A stretch of DNA of 64,000 bases from the NCBI GenBank assembly GCA_964370435.1, contig CAYJJG010000002.1, positions 1 through 64,000 on the forward strand, in the 5' to 3' direction. The DNA comes from CALVGQ01 sp964370435 (GTDB lineage: Bacteria > Bacillota_I > Bacilli_A > Erysipelotrichales > Erysipelotrichaceae). The notes under the pieces were generated by a model. The model was not told the origin of the DNA. It saw only the letters and a list, made by a program, of their open reading frames with translations, and made no database searches. Position numbers and translations under genes: made by a program. Position 1 is the stretch's first letter. Each line of letters begins with the position of its first letter. Below, one piece after another: positions 9,001 through 17,436 of the stretch.

Positions 9001-10364
9001 TGTGCTATATTAGTTAATTTAGTAATATAAGCTGGTATAGTTTGTTCAGGATTAATAAACAATTGAAGACGATCAACAATTGCTCCATTTTGTAAAATAA
9101 CTCCACCAAACTCAATTATTCTATCAAAATCTGCACTTAGTCCAGTGGTTTCAATATCAAATACACAATAACGCGCATTTAATAATTCGTGGTCTTGTGC
9201 ATTATATACAATGTTATAATGATCATCAACTAAATTTAATTCACTACCATAGATAACTTTAAAATCACGATCAGGATTTGCCTTTAATAATCTACTAACA
9301 GCATTCTGTGCTTTAGGAAAAGACTGTACTACCATATGATCAGTAATAGCAACACCACGATGCCCACTATTAAAAGCATGATTAACAATCTCTTCTACAC
9401 TACAAACACCATCCATTTCAGATTTATTGCTATGAGTGTGAAGTTCTATTCTTTTATCTACTGCATCATCCAGTACAACTTCTTCTTGAGGCAATACTTC
9501 AAAAGATTTTGCTTCAAAAATTAATTCTTTGTTAAAAGAAAAGTTATCTATTTTCAAATCACCACTAAAAATGCAGTTTATACCCTCTTTAAGAGAATCT
9601 AAAAGTTCATCATTAAAATAGCGACCTTCAAAGCATTTTACATTAATAGCATCACTTCCATCATGAACTAAAAGTTGGACCATTTTTCGATTATTTCTAA
9701 ATACTCTTACCTCTTTTTGAAATATGGATGCTTCTATTTTAATATTATTCATTTCTTCAACACATTGTTTTATTGATAACAGTTGATAATCTTTAGTAGC
9801 TGGTCTTCTAAATTTTTCTTGAGTTTTAGGCTTCATCGGCATCTCTTTTACTACAGGTTTTACATCCAGTTTAATATTATGAAAACCCAAATCAACTTCT
9901 CTTAAAACAAAAGTAAATGGATAAGTTACAGCATATTGTTTCATAAACAAAGTCAATGAATCTTTATACTGACTATACTTGTTTAAGGTATCCTCATTAT
10001 TAAAAAGACATAAAATTTGATTATTTTGAATTATTGCTTTTAACATAGCGTAAACTTTTGTCTCATGTACATGATCATATAATTTACCATAGTTATTTAC
10101 TTCGTGAATATCAAGTTCACACACATCACTTATAAAACTAAGTTCTACACGCTGAGTAAAATGTTCACTAAAAAAGGCAATAATTTCTTTTGTTGCTTGA
10201 AATGTTAATGTTTTGTCAGTGCTAATTGTAAATTTTATTAAGTTTTCTTGGCCGTTTTTTTTGTATAAAATACGATCAGTAATTACTGCGTTTTCAAGTT
10301 CTTCATAAATCTCTTTAGAAAAAAAACTTGAAGTTAAAATGTCTTTTAAATTGATATTTGTCAT
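6009..10364 (-). CDS. polC: DNA polymerase III alpha subunit, PolC type
   Basis: PolC is the main replicative polymerase of low-GC Gram-positives, with built-in 3'-5' proofreading. Domains in order: N-terminal region, OB fold (about 190-300), PHP domain opening with RIELHTHSNK near 306, an inserted DEDD exonuclease starting near 400 (VFDIETTG), then the second PHP part. A polymerase core follows, with a zinc finger near 915 (CKNCxxxE and CPQCQT) and the catalytic PDIDLNFSG near 968. The protein ends in NQLSLF, a probable beta-clamp binding peptide (QLSLF). The length of 1451 is standard. The start follows AAGGTGAG at good spacing. Confidence 0.97.
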   Translation of the reverse strand: MTNINLKDILTSSFFSKEIYEELENAVITDRILYKKNGQENLIKFTISTDKTLTFQATKEIIAFFSEHFTQRVELSFISDVCELDIHEVNNYGKLYDHVHETKVYAMLKAIIQNNQILCLFNNEDTLNKYSQYKDSLTLFMKQYAVTYPFTFVLREVDLGFHNIKLDVKPVVKEMPMKPKTQEKFRRPATKDYQLLSIKQCVEEMNNIKIEASIFQKEVRVFRNNRKMVQLLVHDGSDAINVKCFEGRYFNDELLDSLKEGINCIFSGDLKIDNFSFNKELIFEAKSFEVLPQEEVVLDDAVDKRIELHTHSNKSEMDGVCSVEEIVNHAFNSGHRGVAITDHMVVQSFPKAQNAVSRLLKANPDRDFKVIYGSELNLVDDHYNIVYNAQDHELLNARYCVFDIETTGLSADFDRIIEFGGVILQNGAIVDRLQLFINPEQTIPAYITKLTNIAQFDVEHAPSFNDAYAQIVDFMKDSILVAHNAGFDYDFMNAQLALINQPPLINPTVDTLDLSRFLHPTKKKYALGAIARQYRVIYDDEVAHRADYDTEVLANVFSAMLNELSSKGIKNLLDLNAVEDNLAFTKKWKYHTTVLARNQKGLKNLFKLITLSHTKTLSYSGKISSKGEGEEVVAEPRILRKDLQEHREGLLIGTSCLNGEIFEIASNKTIDKLEQAMKFYDYIEIQPLENYRLLIEGNSIVDNERLKKILLKIIATARKLNKLIVASGDVHYVLEKQKIFRDIYINAQAIGGTRHPLYIRNQERRRITVNPNQHFRNTKEMLKAFSWLGEDTAIELVVINTNKIMDMCEVVKPVHNKLYTPKIEGADERLRAICYETAKNKYGSLLPEIVEKRLEKELTSIIGNGFGVIYYISHLLVKKSNDDGYLVGSRGSVGSSFAATMSSITEVNPLAPHYICKNCQHVEFILDGSVSSGYDLISKPCPQCQTLMDGEGQDIPFETFLGFEGDKVPDIDLNFSGAYQELAHAYTKEVFGEDYVFRAGTIGTVAKKTAFGYVLGYCEEQGVEEMRSAQKEYLASGCEGVKRTTGQHPGGIIAIPDYMDVHDFTPVNFPANNPNSEWKTTHFEFHDIHDNVLKFDILGHVDPTAMRLLENISGIDPRSIPMNDALTMSLFSSCDALEADPKIYNNKTGACGLPEFGTSFVRQILELTKPTSFSDLVIISGLSHGTDVWLNNAKDLIEQNITSLSGVIGCRDDIMTYLIQKGLDPKEAFFIMESVRKGKGVTEAWTNSMLEHQVPLWYIESCKKIKYMFPKAHAVAYVIMAVRIAWFKVHYPHFYYVSYFSLRCDAFEIETMIKGAEMIQSRIDDINRRLNNIETKKSVTTKEIQLLSTFESCLEMLARGYRFANIDLYRSLADQFIVDEDNTKVIIPPFTVMDGLGINVAKSIVESRSKGEFLSKEDLMNRTSISNTLVKKLSSLGVLDDLQEKNQLSLF

Positions 10365-10382
10365 AGTCTCACCTTGTTCAAT

Positions 10383-10391
10383 ATTATATCA
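10383..10391 (-). promoter_or_regulatory. Extended -10 promoter of polC
   Basis: Minus strand TGATATAAT gives a perfect -10 (10383-10388) with the TG of an extended -10. No good -35 is visible. The expected start lies about 10 bases upstream of the polC ribosome-binding site. Confidence 0.5.
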
Positions 10392-10554
10392 TAAATCCTT
10401 ATGTATTATGGTTAAAAAGAAAAATTATTTAATGTTGATTAATATTTATAACAATCTTTAATAGCATTTATTATTAATTATTTGAAAATAAATAGACTAA
10501 TAAATATAAAATGCCTTAATTTATACAGATTTGGGTAAAAACTTTAATAAATTA

Positions 10555-10588
10555 TTGACTTTTCCATGAAAAAAAAGTAAATTATAAT
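10555..10588 (+). promoter_or_regulatory. Possible promoter of the LacI-type gene
   Basis: A perfect TATAAT (10583-10588) lies 22 bases after TTGACT (10555-10560). That spacing is too long for a normal promoter, so either the -35 is unrelated or an activator is needed. Confidence 0.35.
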
Positions 10589-10610
10589 AAAGAGAGTTGA
10601 GGTTCAAACT

Positions 10611-11615
10611 ATGGTAACTATTAAAGATATATCTAAGAAAATTGGTTTATCTCCTGCAACAATATCAAGAATACTCAATCACGACCCAACTTTAAAAGTT
10701 CCAGAATCAACCGTCACTAAAGTATTAACTGAAGCAAAAAATATGGGATACATAAAAAGAAAGTTTAACCGTAAAAATAATTATAAATCGATTCGCGTGG
10801 GTATTGTGCAGTGGTATACAATGGAAAGAGAGTTACAGGACCCTTTTTATTTGGCAATTCGTATCGGTGCTGAACACACTTTAAACACTCATAATGTTGA
10901 AATTGTGCGTTTTTTTAAATCTGAAAATGCAAAACTTAATCTATCTAATGTCGATGCTCTAATATGTATTGGTAAGTTTAGTAAAGAAGAAATTGCTGAC
11001 TTTAGAAAAAATAGCGATCATATTATTTTTGTTGATATGAATATGGAACGTATTGTAGTTAACTCTATGGTCTTAGACTTTAAAAATGCTGTATATGATG
11101 TTATGCACCATTTGTATAATCTGGGACATCGTAGTATAGGTTTTCTTGGTGGTAAAGAAATTACATCAGATAACGTACCCTATGCAGACATCAGAAGTCA
11201 TTACTTTCAAGTCTTTTGTCAAGCCAACAACATTAATTATAAGCGCTATATGAAAGAAGCTGAATTTACTAGTGAATCAGGATACAATATGATGAAAGAA
11301 ATGATTTTGAGCGGTGATTTACCTACAGCAATCTTTGCAGCAAGTGATCCAATTGCAGTTGGAGCAATGCGTGCCTTATCTGAATTTAAAATAAAGATAC
11401 CTGAAGATATTTCAATTATTGGTTTTAATAATGATCAATCTAGTGCATTTACCAATCCACCATTAACTACTGTTAATGTTCCTTGTGAGAAAATTGGTGA
11501 AATTGCTGCAATTACCCTTATCAATATGCGCTCACAAAAGAAAGTATATCCAAGAAAAATTATAATTCCATGTGATTTAGTTATAAGAGAATCTTGTGGT
11601 AAAATTAAGTTTTAA
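10611..11615 (+). CDS. LacI family transcriptional regulator
   Basis: The N-terminal helix-turn-helix is typical of LacI/GalR proteins (TIKDISKKIGLSPATISRIL, residues 3-22), followed by the hinge helix and a periplasmic-binding-protein-like effector domain. That domain includes GHRSIGFLGG, the AASDPIAVGAMRAL block and IIGFNND. The effector domain resembles sugar-responsive members, in particular the EbgR/galactoside type, but the ligand is not predictable. The gene is alone on the plus strand between polC and rnc, with no transport or sugar gene beside it, so its target is probably distant or itself. Length (334) is normal. Confidence 0.9.
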   Translation: MVTIKDISKKIGLSPATISRILNHDPTLKVPESTVTKVLTEAKNMGYIKRKFNRKNNYKSIRVGIVQWYTMERELQDPFYLAIRIGAEHTLNTHNVEIVRFFKSENAKLNLSNVDALICIGKFSKEEIADFRKNSDHIIFVDMNMERIVVNSMVLDFKNAVYDVMHHLYNLGHRSIGFLGGKEITSDNVPYADIRSHYFQVFCQANNINYKRYMKEAEFTSESGYNMMKEMILSGDLPTAIFAASDPIAVGAMRALSEFKIKIPEDISIIGFNNDQSSAFTNPPLTTVNVPCEKIGEIAAITLINMRSQKKVYPRKIIIPCDLVIRESCGKIKF

Positions 11616-11650
11616 AAACTCACCTCTGTTCAATGAAGTGAGTTTTTTTT
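11616..11650. terminator. Bidirectional terminator between lacI-type gene and rnc
   Basis: AAACTCAC (11616-11623) and GTGAGTTT (11638-11645) form a stem with T-runs on both strands. It lies between two converging genes. Confidence 0.85.
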
Positions 11651-11667
11651 AGGTTATAAAGAAATAG

Positions 11668-12348
11668 TTATTTAACCATTTTTTCAAAAGCATTTTGTGC
11701 AGCATTTTGTTCTGCTTTCTTTTTACTATTACCTTTTCCATGTCCTAAAACAATTTCATCTAATTTCACTAATACTTCAAATTCCGGATGATTACTAGGA
11801 CCTACAATACCAATAACTTCATATGTAACACTTTTTCTTAAATCAGCCTGAACATATTCTTGAAGTTTGGTTTTAAAGTCTACTTGTGTTAAAGCTTCAG
11901 GGTTCTTTAAAAGTGGAGTAATAACTTCATTAAGAATATTACCAACAGCATCTAATCCGCTTTCTAAATATAAAGCACCTAATAATGCTTCAAACATGTC
12001 AGCGAGTATCGAATTGCGATCTCTTCCCCCTGTTTTTTCTTCTCCAACACCTAGTTTAATAAATTGATTTAATTTTAGGGCTCTAGTGTAGTCAGCTAAA
12101 GCCTTTTCACAAACTAACTGTGCTCTAAGAGTAGTCATTTTTCCTTCGCTAAGTGGCGTTTCTAGATTCATTAACTGATTAGAAACCCATAGTTGTAATA
12201 CTGCATCACCCATGAATTCTAAACGTTCATTATCTGTTTTAGCCTGCTTATGTTCATTAAAGTATGAGGAATGGATACATGCCTGATTAATTAAATCCAT
12301 TGTTTCAACTTTGATTCCTCTATCTAACAGCCAATTATATATATTCAT
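11668..12348 (-). CDS. rnc: Ribonuclease III
   Basis: RNase III cleaves double-stranded RNA in rRNA maturation and mRNA decay. The catalytic signature NERLEFMGDAVLQL is at residues 40-53, the second acidic site is in DMFEALLGALYLESG, and a C-terminal double-stranded-RNA-binding domain follows. The frame can be extended 32 codons upstream, but that part is lysine-rich, lies inside recG and is not conserved. The ATG at 12348 is preceded by GAGAGG at 6 bases, giving 226 residues, the usual size. The recG stop codon overlaps this ribosome-binding site, so translation is probably coupled. Confidence 0.95.
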   Translation of the reverse strand: MNIYNWLLDRGIKVETMDLINQACIHSSYFNEHKQAKTDNERLEFMGDAVLQLWVSNQLMNLETPLSEGKMTTLRAQLVCEKALADYTRALKLNQFIKLGVGEEKTGGRDRNSILADMFEALLGALYLESGLDAVGNILNEVITPLLKNPEALTQVDFKTKLQEYVQADLRKSVTYEVIGIVGPSNHPEFEVLVKLDEIVLGHGKGNSKKKAEQNAAQNAFEKMVK

Positions 12349-12358
12349 TGTGTACCTC

Positions 12359-14377
12359 TCAATCCATATAATTAATTCTATTCTTGTTTTCTTCTTGAGT
12401 TTTATCCAAACAGTGTTTAAATTCTTCTTGATCAAGATGTTCAATCATATATTGAGCATCTTTACGTGCAGTTTCCATAATTTTTGTATCTTCTAATAAA
12501 TTACCTAATATGAATCCAGGAAGACCACTTTGTCGTACACCTAGTATATCACCTGGTCCTCTTAACCGTAAATCTTCCATAGCTATCTCAAAGCCATCAC
12601 TACTCTCAACTAATATTTGCAGTCTTTTTAAAGCATGTTCATCTTTACTATCACTAAGTAAATAACAGTGACCTTCTTTACTTCCTCTTTGAACACGTCC
12701 TCTTAATTGATGTAATGTACTTAATCCAAAACGATGAGCATCAAATATAATCATTGCAGTAGCATTAAGTACATTAACTCCAACTTCGACAACTGTAGTT
12801 GATATTATAATTTGAATTTCATTATTTTCAAATTGTTTCATAATGTGATGTTTGTCATCACTGTTCATTTTACCATGAAGAATACCAATATGAGCACTAT
12901 TTTTAAATATTTCTTTAAAATTAGATGCAATTTCATCAACATACCTTAAGCTAAGACTTTCACTCTCTTCAATAGCCGCACACACGACATAAATTTGCTC
13001 ATGCTGGTTTAGGTGTGACTTAATAACATCAATTAATAGATCAATCTTATTGTCTTGTATAAGCGTAGTTTTAACTTTTTTTCGATTTTTAGGCATAGTA
13101 ACTATAGTGCTGATATCCATATCCCCATATACAGTGTTTGCTAAAGTGCGTGGAATAGGTGTCGCACTCATTAAAAGAAAATCAACTTTATTACCCTTTT
13201 CTTTTAATTTGCGACGTTGATCTACACCAAAGCGATGTTGTTCATCAGCGACTACTAATCCTAAATTATAAAATTCAACATTTTCCTGTATTAAAGCATG
13301 GGTGCCAATACAAATATCAATCTCTTTATTTTTAAGTTGCTCTTTAATAGCTTTTTTACGTTGTAAAGATAAAGAGGAGGTTAATACTTCAATTTTAATA
13401 TTCGTATTTTTTGCTAATTCCTTGAAGCTATCAAGATGTTGTCTAGCTAATATTTCTGTAGGTACCATCAATGCCGCTTGTCTTTTAGCAAGCACACAAG
13501 CCATCATCGCAAACCATGCCACAATAGTTTTACCACAACCAACATCACCTTGTACTAATCGATACATTGCTTTATTACTTTGCATATCTTTTAATATATC
13601 TTCAATAGCAGAAAGTTGATCCATAGTGCACTCGAAAGGAAGTTCATCTAACTGATTATAAATACTATGTTTATCAAATTGTTTTGCACTTTCGTTATCC
13701 GTTTCACTTTCTTGATTTCTAAGTAATTGTACTGCAAGATGAAATTTTAAAAATTCTTCATATTTTAAAGTTCGGTATGCTAAAGCTACTTCATTTAAAG
13801 ATTTTGGAAAGTGAATATAATATAAAGCAGTTTTTTTATGTAATAACCTATAATCTTCAATAAATTTACCCGGTATAAAATCACATATTTCTTCCTGTAC
13901 AGCATTAAATACACGCTTGATTATTGCTTTAATAGATCGCTGTTGAATATTCTCTTTTAAAGGATAAACAGGTATAATTCCTACTTGCTCATGAATAGCT
14001 TGTTGATTGTAGTTGGAAATAGTAACTTGGTTTTGTCCATCGTAGCGTCCTATAAAACAATAATGCTGCCCTACTTTTAGATTGTTAGTCCATGGATTGT
14101 TATATAGTACAGCTTGAATATAATGATCTTCAGTTTCAATTTGAAATTTCGTAATACTTCGATGTTGTTTTAAACGAATTGTCTTAGGGTAACTAATAAC
14201 ATTACCCTCAAAAATAACTGTATCTTTATCTTGCCATGTACTAAAAGGCTTAAAACTTCTTTCTTCATAGCGAAAAGGATATAACGATAACACTTCTTGC
14301 CAAGTAGTTTTGTTATAACGTTCTAATATCTTTAATTGATTTGCAGTACATTTACACTGTTTTAATGTTATAGTCAT
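12359..14377 (-). CDS. recG: ATP-dependent DNA helicase RecG
   Basis: RecG is a superfamily 2 helicase that remodels stalled replication forks and branched recombination intermediates. An N-terminal wedge/OB region is followed by helicase motifs: Walker A GDVGCGKT (about 276-283), DEQHRFG (about 372), MSATPIPRT and the C-terminal motifs around VVEVGVNV and RGRVQRG. Motif VI normally reads RGRVGRG; here residue 563 is Gln (codon CAA). The 672-residue length is standard. The pair recG-rnc is co-transcribed, its end being set by the bidirectional terminator after rnc. Confidence 0.95.
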   Translation of the reverse strand: MTITLKQCKCTANQLKILERYNKTTWQEVLSLYPFRYEERSFKPFSTWQDKDTVIFEGNVISYPKTIRLKQHRSITKFQIETEDHYIQAVLYNNPWTNNLKVGQHYCFIGRYDGQNQVTISNYNQQAIHEQVGIIPVYPLKENIQQRSIKAIIKRVFNAVQEEICDFIPGKFIEDYRLLHKKTALYYIHFPKSLNEVALAYRTLKYEEFLKFHLAVQLLRNQESETDNESAKQFDKHSIYNQLDELPFECTMDQLSAIEDILKDMQSNKAMYRLVQGDVGCGKTIVAWFAMMACVLAKRQAALMVPTEILARQHLDSFKELAKNTNIKIEVLTSSLSLQRKKAIKEQLKNKEIDICIGTHALIQENVEFYNLGLVVADEQHRFGVDQRRKLKEKGNKVDFLLMSATPIPRTLANTVYGDMDISTIVTMPKNRKKVKTTLIQDNKIDLLIDVIKSHLNQHEQIYVVCAAIEESESLSLRYVDEIASNFKEIFKNSAHIGILHGKMNSDDKHHIMKQFENNEIQIIISTTVVEVGVNVLNATAMIIFDAHRFGLSTLHQLRGRVQRGSKEGHCYLLSDSKDEHALKRLQILVESSDGFEIAMEDLRLRGPGDILGVRQSGLPGFILGNLLEDTKIMETARKDAQYMIEHLDQEEFKHCLDKTQEENKNRINYMD

Positions 14378-14431
14378 AAGTTCACCTATATAATTATACT
14401 GTATTTACAAAGGCAAGAAAAGGTATGAAAT

Positions 14432-14461
14432 AAAAAAGAGTAATGATTTAACTCATTACTC
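14432..14461 (-). terminator. Terminator after fakA
   Basis: GAGTAATGA/TCATTACTC form a perfect 9-bp stem followed by TTTTTT on the minus strand, 13 bases past the fakA stop. Confidence 0.9.
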
Positions 14462-14473
14462 CATCAGACTGTT

Positions 14474-16096
14474 TTATTCGACTGCAAAAATATAAGAATA
14501 TACTGGTTGATTACCTTCAATAGTTTCTATTTCTAAATCATAATTTTCATTAATAAATGCTTCAATTTCACTGATGCGTTCATCACTAGATCCTTCTCCA
14601 AGAATAATAGTCAGTAATTCAGCATCCTCATTAATCATAGTTTTTAATAATGAAAGGCAAACTTTAGACTCATCTTTATCCGCCACTTCAATATGTTTTT
14701 CAAACATACCCATAAAATCACCTTCTTTGATTTCTAACCCTTCAAAGTTGGTATCCTTTATTGCATAAGTAACTTGGCCAGTTTTAACATGAGCAATAGC
14801 CTGATTCATTTCTTCGACATTTTCTTCTACACTAACCTCTGGATTAAACATAATACAAGCACTTAATCCCTGAGGAATAGTTTTTGTAGGTAAAACATGA
14901 ATATCCAAATCTTCCATAACCACTGCCGCTTGTTCAGCAGCTAGAATAATATTAGAGTTGTTAGGTAGTAGGAAGATGTGTTTAGCATTCACTTTTTTAA
15001 TAGCGGCAACAAAATCTTCAGTAGATGGATTCATTGTTTGTCCACCAGAGATTACTTCATCACAGCGATAATCTTTAAATATTTGAGTTATTCCCTCACC
15101 TGCAACGCAAGCAATTAGGGCAAATTCTTTTTGTTCAGCGACTTCTGTATTTGCTTGTTTTGATGTTTGAAGATGATTGTGTTGTTCTTGCATATTTTCA
15201 ATTTTTAATTTAACAAATTCTCCATAACGTTGTCCCATATTTAAGGCATCACCAGGAGTTAAAGTATGAATGTGTACTTTAACAATTTCTTCATCTTGTA
15301 CAACTACAATAGATTCACCAATACGGGCTAAAGCATTTCTAAACTTTTCTTCTGAAAATAAAGCAGCTCCATTGTCATTTAATTGAATAATAAATTCTGT
15401 ACAATAACCAAATTCATCATTTTCAACATCACTAGCAACAACTGCAACTGTACCAGTACCTTCTTCTAAAGCAATAGCTTTACCGTCTAAAGCTGCTTTA
15501 AATCCTTCTAGTATAACTAATAAACCAGCACCACCTGAATCAACTACACCTACTTCTTTTAACACAGGTAATAGCTCAGGAGTATGATTTAATGATTCTG
15601 TACAGCATTCAATAAATTTATCCATATATTCAAGAATCGTACATTCTGGATTATCTTGCACATAAGTCAGTGCATAGTAACTACCTTCTCTAATAACAGT
15701 TAAAATTGTTCCTTCAACCGGACGCATAACTGCTTTATAAGCAATCTCTGCACCTTTTGAAAAAGCTATAGCTAATTCACTAGCGTTAATTTGATCTTTT
15801 CCTTCAATTCCTTGATAGAAACCACGAAATATTTGTGATGTAATAACACCAGAGTTTCCCCTTGCACCCATCAATAAACCTTTTGATAATGTTTTTGTTA
15901 AAACACTAAGTTGATCTGAACATGCCTCTACTGCCGATTTTACACCCGCACTAAAGGTCATGGACATATTAGTTCCAGTATCACCATCTGGTACTGGAAA
16001 GACATTAAGGGCATCAATGCGTTGATGCTGATTACTTAAGTTAGCAGCACCACTTACTAACATTTCCTTAAATTGTATCCCATTTAAAGTTTTCAT
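14474..16096 (-). CDS. fakA: Fatty acid kinase subunit FakA (DAK2 domain, YloV family)
   Basis: FakA phosphorylates fatty acids carried by FakB/DegV proteins, using an N-terminal DhaL-like ATP domain. Nucleotide-binding residues are visible at about 37-43 (PDGDTGTN) and in RGNSGVITSQIFRGF. A middle FakA domain and a C-terminal DegV-like region follow. A start five codons further up is possible, but the ATG at 16096 has GGAGG at 6 bases and matches the family N-terminus (MKTLNG), giving 540 residues. It directly follows an Asp23-like gene, the conserved yloU-yloV arrangement. A DegV partner lies at 5089-5928. Confidence 0.93.
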   Translation of the reverse strand: MKTLNGIQFKEMLVSGAANLSNQHQRIDALNVFPVPDGDTGTNMSMTFSAGVKSAVEACSDQLSVLTKTLSKGLLMGARGNSGVITSQIFRGFYQGIEGKDQINASELAIAFSKGAEIAYKAVMRPVEGTILTVIREGSYYALTYVQDNPECTILEYMDKFIECCTESLNHTPELLPVLKEVGVVDSGGAGLLVILEGFKAALDGKAIALEEGTGTVAVVASDVENDEFGYCTEFIIQLNDNGAALFSEEKFRNALARIGESIVVVQDEEIVKVHIHTLTPGDALNMGQRYGEFVKLKIENMQEQHNHLQTSKQANTEVAEQKEFALIACVAGEGITQIFKDYRCDEVISGGQTMNPSTEDFVAAIKKVNAKHIFLLPNNSNIILAAEQAAVVMEDLDIHVLPTKTIPQGLSACIMFNPEVSVEENVEEMNQAIAHVKTGQVTYAIKDTNFEGLEIKEGDFMGMFEKHIEVADKDESKVCLSLLKTMINEDAELLTIILGEGSSDERISEIEAFINENYDLEIETIEGNQPVYSYIFAVE

Positions 16097-16111
16097 TTTC
16101 TGCCTCCACAA

Positions 16112-16471
16112 CTAGCCTATTACTTTAACACCTTGGACATAGACATTAACAATAATATCTTCCAATTCTAATGTTTTTTCTAAAATGTATTTTACTTTTT
16201 TTTGCACTTCTAAAACGACTTCAGAAATTTTAACACCAAATCCGATGATTATGAATAAATCAAGCTCTATACCAGTATCTGTTTTTTTAACAACTACACC
16301 CTTAGCATAATTTTCTTTTTTCAATAATTCAGCAATACCATCTTTAAGTACTTTTTGACTTGCCATACCTACTACACCATAGCATTCACTAACAACCCCA
16401 CCTGCTAAAGATGCAATGGCTTCTTGAGATATATTAATATTACCTAAATTAGTTAATCTTTCAATTGACAT
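16112..16471 (-). CDS. Asp23/Gls24 family protein (YloU-like)
   Basis: A 119-residue Asp23/Gls24 protein with the family core (ISQEAIASLAGGVVSECYGVVGMA near the N-terminus, written here only as the start of the domain, and ILEKTLELEDIIVNVYVQGV near the end). These proteins are abundant, cytoplasmic or membrane-associated and often linked to envelope stress; the exact role is unknown. The fakA gene follows within 16 bases, as in most Bacillota, and a good sigma-A promoter lies just upstream, so the two form an operon. The start has GGAGG at normal spacing. Confidence 0.9.
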   Translation of the reverse strand: MSIERLTNLGNINISQEAIASLAGGVVSECYGVVGMASQKVLKDGIAELLKKENYAKGVVVKKTDTGIELDLFIIIGFGVKISEVVLEVQKKVKYILEKTLELEDIIVNVYVQGVKVIG

Positions 16472-16495
16472 AAAACTTCCTCCTTAACCATATTA

Positions 16496-16523
16496 ATTAT
16501 ACTTATTATTTCAATTAGTTCAA
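16496..16523 (-). promoter_or_regulatory. Sigma-A promoter of the yloU-like/fakA operon
   Basis: TTGAAC (16518-16523), 16-base spacer, TATAAT (16496-16501), minus strand, about 25 bases before the start codon. Confidence 0.75.
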
Positions 16524-16548
16524 CTTTTGTGAATGAATTTTCATCTAT

Positions 16549-17436
16549 TTATTCACTATTATCCTCATTTTCATCATTATTTTGTCCATTTTCTTCAGCC
16601 AAAGCCTCTTCTATGGCTTTTTCTTCTGGACATAATTGCTTAGAAATATTTTTAGATATCTCATCTACATATAGACAATTTTTACTATCTGTAAGATAAG
16701 AAGCAACGCTATTATAGTTTTTCAACACATCAATAGCATCTAAACTAGTATACACATAATTTCCATCTTTCATAACACAAAGCACTCCATATTCATCATA
16801 AGAATAAGCATACTGTCTTATTTCAGAAATTTGTTCAGTATTAGCTACACTAATTTTTCCCAGTTCACTTGTTAATAAATGAAAGTTTGTTTGCGCTTCT
16901 TCATAAGCATCATGATTTTCGTCATTTTTTACAGGTAACATCTCAAAACCAGTAACCATGGGTAGCATGGCAATTAAATACATTAGATTTTCGTCTAAAC
17001 TAATCAATTCACCCTCATTAGTAATAAGTTCGGGTTGTTCATTATAGCGATAACCTACTATTCTTTTTTCGACTATATCAACCACTACTGTGCCTTGATT
17101 ATTAATTTCTAAATTAGCTACCTCAATCAACGGATGAGCTAATAGATTTTTAATACTATTTCTTTCAAACAAAAATAGTCTACGAGTATCCTCATCAATA
17201 TTCAACAATGAGATAACCTCTTGATCACTTAAATAATAATTATTATTTATTGTAATACCATTAATTTTAGATTCATCACTTAATAAATAAATACAGAAGA
17301 TTAAAATAAAGCCACTACATAGTGCAATCAAAAATATTTGAAAGCGATAATAGTTAAATTTAAATAAGTTTTTATGTTTCTTATGTTCCTCTATCACCGT
17401 TTCAACATGATTTCTTTCATTCTCTTTATTAATCAA
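16549..17436 (-). CDS. divIB: Cell division protein DivIB/FtsQ
   Basis: DivIB is a bitopic divisome protein that acts with FtsL and DivIC to control septal peptidoglycan synthesis. A basic cytoplasmic N-terminus (about 1-28), one membrane helix (about 31-52), a POTRA domain (about 58-125, starting INGITINNNYYLSDQEVISL) and a beta domain are visible, ending in an acidic low-complexity tail. The start is TTG, 10 bases after GGAG, overlapping the end of murB by 8 bases. It is the last gene of the ftsW-murG-murB-divIB block. Confidence 0.88.
   Translation of the reverse strand: MINKENERNHVETVIEEHKKHKNLFKFNYYRFQIFLIALCSGFILIFCIYLLSDESKINGITINNNYYLSDQEVISLLNIDEDTRRLFLFERNSIKNLLAHPLIEVANLEINNQGTVVVDIVEKRIVGYRYNEQPELITNEGELISLDENLMYLIAMLPMVTGFEMLPVKNDENHDAYEEAQTNFHLLTSELGKISVANTEQISEIRQYAYSYDEYGVLCVMKDGNYVYTSLDAIDVLKNYNSVASYLTDSKNCLYVDEISKNISKQLCPEEKAIEEALAEENGQNNDENEDNSE

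Noticed and set aside
12349..12444. RNase III with a 32-residue N-terminal extension
   Set aside because: The extension lies inside recG in another frame and has no ribosome-binding site, while the internal ATG has a good one.
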